A DNA stretch of 8,452 nt from contig JBBRLU010000032.1 of NCBI GenBank assembly GCA_038231175.1, positions 1 to 8,452 of the forward strand, written 5' to 3'. Source of the DNA: UBA4729 sp038231175 (GTDB lineage Bacteria > Patescibacteriota > Saccharimonadia > Saccharimonadales > UBA4665). Position 1 is the first letter of the stretch. Each line of letters opens with the position of its first letter. The position numbers and the translations under genes were made by a program. The notes under the pieces are model-generated. The model was not told the origin of the DNA, did not search any database, and saw only the letters and a program-made list of their open reading frames with translations. This document shows, piece after piece, positions 6,004-8,452 of the stretch.

Positions 6004-6850
6004 CATACTTACTGGCAGCAATTTCATTCAGATATTCTGGGGTCAGCGGCACTTCGGATTGTTCCTGAAGACGCAGACTACCGCCCTTGAATTGACGGTG
6101 GACTGCTTTGGTATTAGAAAACGGTTCTAAACGAGCAACCGGTTTACCAGCTTTACCGATAATAATGCGTTCCCCGGCTGCAGCTCGATCCAGCAGCGGC
6201 TTGTCAATGTCCAGATGCAGTGGGCGGGCGATAACCGGTGGTAACAGCCGGACGGCGCAGACCACGGCCAGGCCGATGGCGAAGCCACCTAATACATCGT
6301 TCAGCGTATGGACGCCTAGATAAATCCTCGATACACCGACGACGACGATCCAGGCAATCGACAACCAACGCCATTTTTTAGGTAGGATGAACCACAGCGT
6401 GAGGGCCATCGCCGTAGCTACCGCCTCGTGTCCGGATGGGAAGCTATTAAGCCCGCTTTCGACGGCCCGCTGGTGGAACTGACCGTGCAGTAGCGCCATG
6501 GGGCGAGGCTCCTGGGCGATCTTTTTGGCGATTTGCGACAGCACGCCGGCTCCACCGACGGTGACGAAGAACAGCCAGGCTAAGCGGAAGCGCCTGTACA
6601 GCAGCGGCACCAGTAGGCAGATAGCGATCGGATAGGCCGCCCCTAAGCCCTCGGTAATGATCAGCGCCGGTACTTTGAAGACATCGGACAGGTTATTGAA
6701 GTCATAAAAGATCCGGGCCTGTAGGCCGCTGAGCTGGTGCTGACGGGCGATCAGGAGGGTCGGTACGAGTAACAGCAGGCCGATGATCAAGCCGATGATG
6801 TAACTGGTCGGGAACTGTTGAGTGCTAGGTGCTGGCGGGCTGTTTTTCAT
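5993..6850 (-). CDS. PAP2 phosphatase fused to a Phd/YefM-like antitoxin tail
   Basis: A 285-residue fusion. Residues 17-206 are a PAP2 membrane phosphatase with about six transmembrane segments and all three signature motifs: KX6RP (K109, R116-P117), PSGH (138-141, in SFPSGHEA), and SRX5HX3D (S174-R175, H181, D185). Such enzymes hydrolyse lipid pyrophosphates or phosphatidic acid, for example undecaprenyl pyrophosphate. Residues 213-285 read LDRAAAGERIIIGKAGKPVARLEPF, then a Gln/Glu-rich tail ending PLTPEYLNEIAAS. This is the pattern of Phd/YefM antitoxins from their second helix onward, and the usual N-terminal strand and first helix are absent. No ATG, GTG or TTG start lies just before this part, so it seems to be made only as a fusion. 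The C-terminus should be cytoplasmic. The gene follows the LssY-type phosphatase by 26 bases and overlaps the PIN toxin. Its ribosome binding site is weak (GGTGG). Confidence 0.85.
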   Translation of the reverse strand: MKNSPPAPSTQQFPTSYIIGLIIGLLLLVPTLLIARQHQLSGLQARIFYDFNNLSDVFKVPALIITEGLGAAYPIAICLLVPLLYRRFRLAWLFFVTVGGAGVLSQIAKKIAQEPRPMALLHGQFHQRAVESGLNSFPSGHEAVATAMALTLWFILPKKWRWLSIAWIVVVGVSRIYLGVHTLNDVLGGFAIGLAVVCAVRLLPPVIARPLHLDIDKPLLDRAAAGERIIIGKAGKPVARLEPFSNTKAVHRQFKGGSLRLQEQSEVPLTPEYLNEIAASKYDGR

Positions 6851-6876
6851 ATACCACCATTGTACAGGTTTGGTTA

Positions 6877-8452
6877 CTATTTTTGAGCTGTCAGGTCGCT
6901 GACTATAGCCCGACCGTCGGTAAAGAAGGTATCGCCACCGGCATTTTTGCCGGCCTGGGCTGTGACCACCTGTAGATAACGCCGGTCTTTGAGCTCCAAG
7001 GAATCAGCGATATAGCTACGCTCGGCATCGACATCAGGGTCGATATGGTGCGTCGGAAGCTTGGCCGTCCCGGAGAACTCAATACCTTCGTCGTAACTGG
7101 CCGTGGCGAGCCAGATTTCGCTACCGTCCGCTAATTTAAAGTTGGTCCGCCACAGGCGCGTGTGATGGCGCTGGCGCAGCGTGTTCGACTTGGTAGGCTG
7201 CTGGTAGGCAACCGTTTCCGGCTCGGCGGCCAGATAAGACGGCGTCACCGGCGCCCTCAGATACTGCCGGCCCTGGAAGCCGACAGCTAAGGCCTGCAGC
7301 GTATTGGCTACGGTCGAGCGATCGGCTTTGTACCAGCCGTGCGTCAGGAACTGGCGCTCGATCTGAGCGGCCGATCCGAAGTAAATGAAATTAATCGGCT
7401 CCATGGTTTTGCCAGTCAGCGTTTCGCTGTACAAGGGCAGCTGTTTAACAGTCGTTTCATTTAATAGATGTATGGTCGTGAACTTCGGCGTCCTAGTAAC
7501 GACCGAAAAATGCACCAACAGCGGGCTCAGCAACAGCGACGAAAGCAGTAGCATGGGTGGAATGACTAGCAGTTGTTTAGCTCTGAATGTCTTGACACTC
7601 TGGCCCCACAGCTGGTAGCGGCTAATAATCTCAATGGCGGTAATCAGCAGGACCAGTAGCGCTCCACCCAGCAGCACGCCGGCCAGGACGTCGCTCGGGT
7701 AATGTACGCCCAGGTAGACCCGGCTCAAGGCCACCAGCGCCACGCTGATAACGTAACCGATGACGATCAAGAACCGTGCCACGGCCGAGCCAAAGGAGCG
7801 GTATAAAAGATAGGCCAGCAGGCCGGATAGGACGGTCACCCGCATAACGTGACCACTCGGAAAGCTATATGAACTCTGGCCATATAAGCTCAGGGGCCGC
7901 TCAGGACGAGCTCGACCGACCAGCAGCTTCATGATCGTAGCCGTCGATTCCTCGAGTACCAGGGCGGCCACGAAAAACAGCGCCGCCAGCCGTTGCCGCA
8001 GGCGCCACAGTATACCGCTGGCTAGCACTACCAGCAGCAAGACTAATACGCTGTTGTCGGTAAAGGTTACAAAGCCGAAGAACGATGTCTGCAGCGGCGT
8101 CCGGATAGTGGGCATCAGGTTAAGTATCCGGGTGTCAATCTGCGTCAGCGAGCCGTGGCTCAGGACGTTGTGCAAGACGTTGCTAAAACCACCGATTAGC
8201 CAGAGAGTAATCAGCAGGCCGAGTGACAGGTACAGACCCGTCGGTCGCTTAAGACTGAATCTGGCTGCCAGCCAGTCACTTAGTTGCCTGTGCGACCTGT
8301 AAAATTGTTTAACGAAAGTATTGCTCAAGGCCCCCTTCCAAGCCGATCGCACGATCGAAGCACCTACCCGGATCGGCGTCCGCAGTAGTCTGACGAAGCT
8401 GTAGGCAAATACCACCAGCAGGATCAGCTCCACCGCCAGGCCGACGGCAAAC
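6877..8452 (-). CDS. PAP2 phosphatase with LssY-type C-terminal domain (5' end outside window)
   Basis: The frame is open to the window edge; GTG at 8433 is internal or a poor start, so the N-terminus is missing. Numbered from that GTG, 518 residues are seen. There is one transmembrane segment at 3-16, a basic linker, and a segment (LAARFSLKRPTGLYLSLGLL) typical of the join between a DedA/VTT domain and PAP2. The PAP2 domain (about 65-270) has KX6RP (K169, R176-P177), PSGH (192-195) and SRX5HX3D (S237-R238, H244, D248). A further transmembrane segment lies at 288-308. Residues 330-518, with PINFIYFGSAAQIERQFLTHGW, match the LssY C-terminal domain family, whose role is unclear. The enzyme probably dephosphorylates a lipid (pyro)phosphate at the outer membrane face. 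It is first of the three-gene minus-strand run. A DedA/VTT domain upstream is a prediction. Confidence 0.85.
   Translation of the reverse strand, partial: FAVGLAVELILLVVFAYSFVRLLRTPIRVGASIVRSAWKGALSNTFVKQFYRSHRQLSDWLAARFSLKRPTGLYLSLGLLITLWLIGGFSNVLHNVLSHGSLTQIDTRILNLMPTIRTPLQTSFFGFVTFTDNSVLVLLLVVLASGILWRLRQRLAALFFVAALVLEESTATIMKLLVGRARPERPLSLYGQSSYSFPSGHVMRVTVLSGLLAYLLYRSFGSAVARFLIVIGYVISVALVALSRVYLGVHYPSDVLAGVLLGGALLVLLITAIEIISRYQLWGQSVKTFRAKQLLVIPPMLLLSSLLLSPLLVHFSVVTRTPKFTTIHLLNETTVKQLPLYSETLTGKTMEPINFIYFGSAAQIERQFLTHGWYKADRSTVANTLQALAVGFQGRQYLRAPVTPSYLAAEPETVAYQQPTKSNTLRQRHHTRLWRTNFKLADGSEIWLATASYDEGIEFSGTAKLPTHHIDPDVDAERSYIADSLELKDRRYLQVVTAQAGKNAGGDTFFTDGRAIVSDLTAQK

Noticed and set aside
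6004..6027. Longer starts for the PIN toxin (ATG 6027 or 6006)
   Set aside because: They would put extra residues before the first active-site Asp, and ATG 6027 lacks a ribosome binding site. They are not excluded.
1..8452. CRISPR array, insertion-sequence ends, rRNA or riboswitch
   Set aside because: I saw no regularly spaced repeats, transposase gene, terminal inverted repeats, rRNA segments or recognisable riboswitch core.

Overview
The window most likely comes from a Candidatus Saccharibacteria (TM7) or related CPR genome. The pointers are a medium-GC core, compact single-domain proteins, and a small CxC-x5-C protein whose opening residues resemble proteins I recall from that group. All genes read in the standard code. 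This is an inference from memory, not a database match.

Positions 1-640 hold the 3' part of a large serine recombinase gene on the plus strand. Its DNA is clearly GC-rich (two hand-counted 60-base lines gave 35/60 and 41/60) and its protein looks actinobacterial. The frame has no stop before an intact tRNA-Leu(UAA) gene on the minus strand and runs antisense through all of it. This suggests the end of an integrated element that uses the tRNA as its attachment site.

Positions 640-2693 are a minus-strand cluster. In transcription order it holds a small Cys-containing protein (possibly leaderless), a hypothetical protein, tRNA-Cys(GCA) with a good promoter, a Nudix hydrolase starting 13 bases after the tRNA CCA end, an AT-rich HNH endonuclease gene, and tRNA-Leu. 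The HNH frame has no stop before the tRNA and reads through it.

Positions 2694-2835 are a divergent control region with two perfect inverted repeats. It precedes a plus-strand RND-type proton-driven exporter (2836-5565) whose proton-relay residues are conserved. No membrane-fusion or outer-membrane partner gene is present.

Positions 5566-8452 are a minus-strand run that converges on the exporter. First in transcription order is a long PAP2 phosphatase with an LssY-type C-terminal domain, cut by the window edge. Then comes a second PAP2 phosphatase whose C-terminus is the back half of a Phd/YefM-type antitoxin. Last is a PIN-domain (VapC-like) toxin that overlaps the fusion gene. A membrane enzyme fused to an antitoxin, coupled to its toxin, is the most unusual arrangement here.
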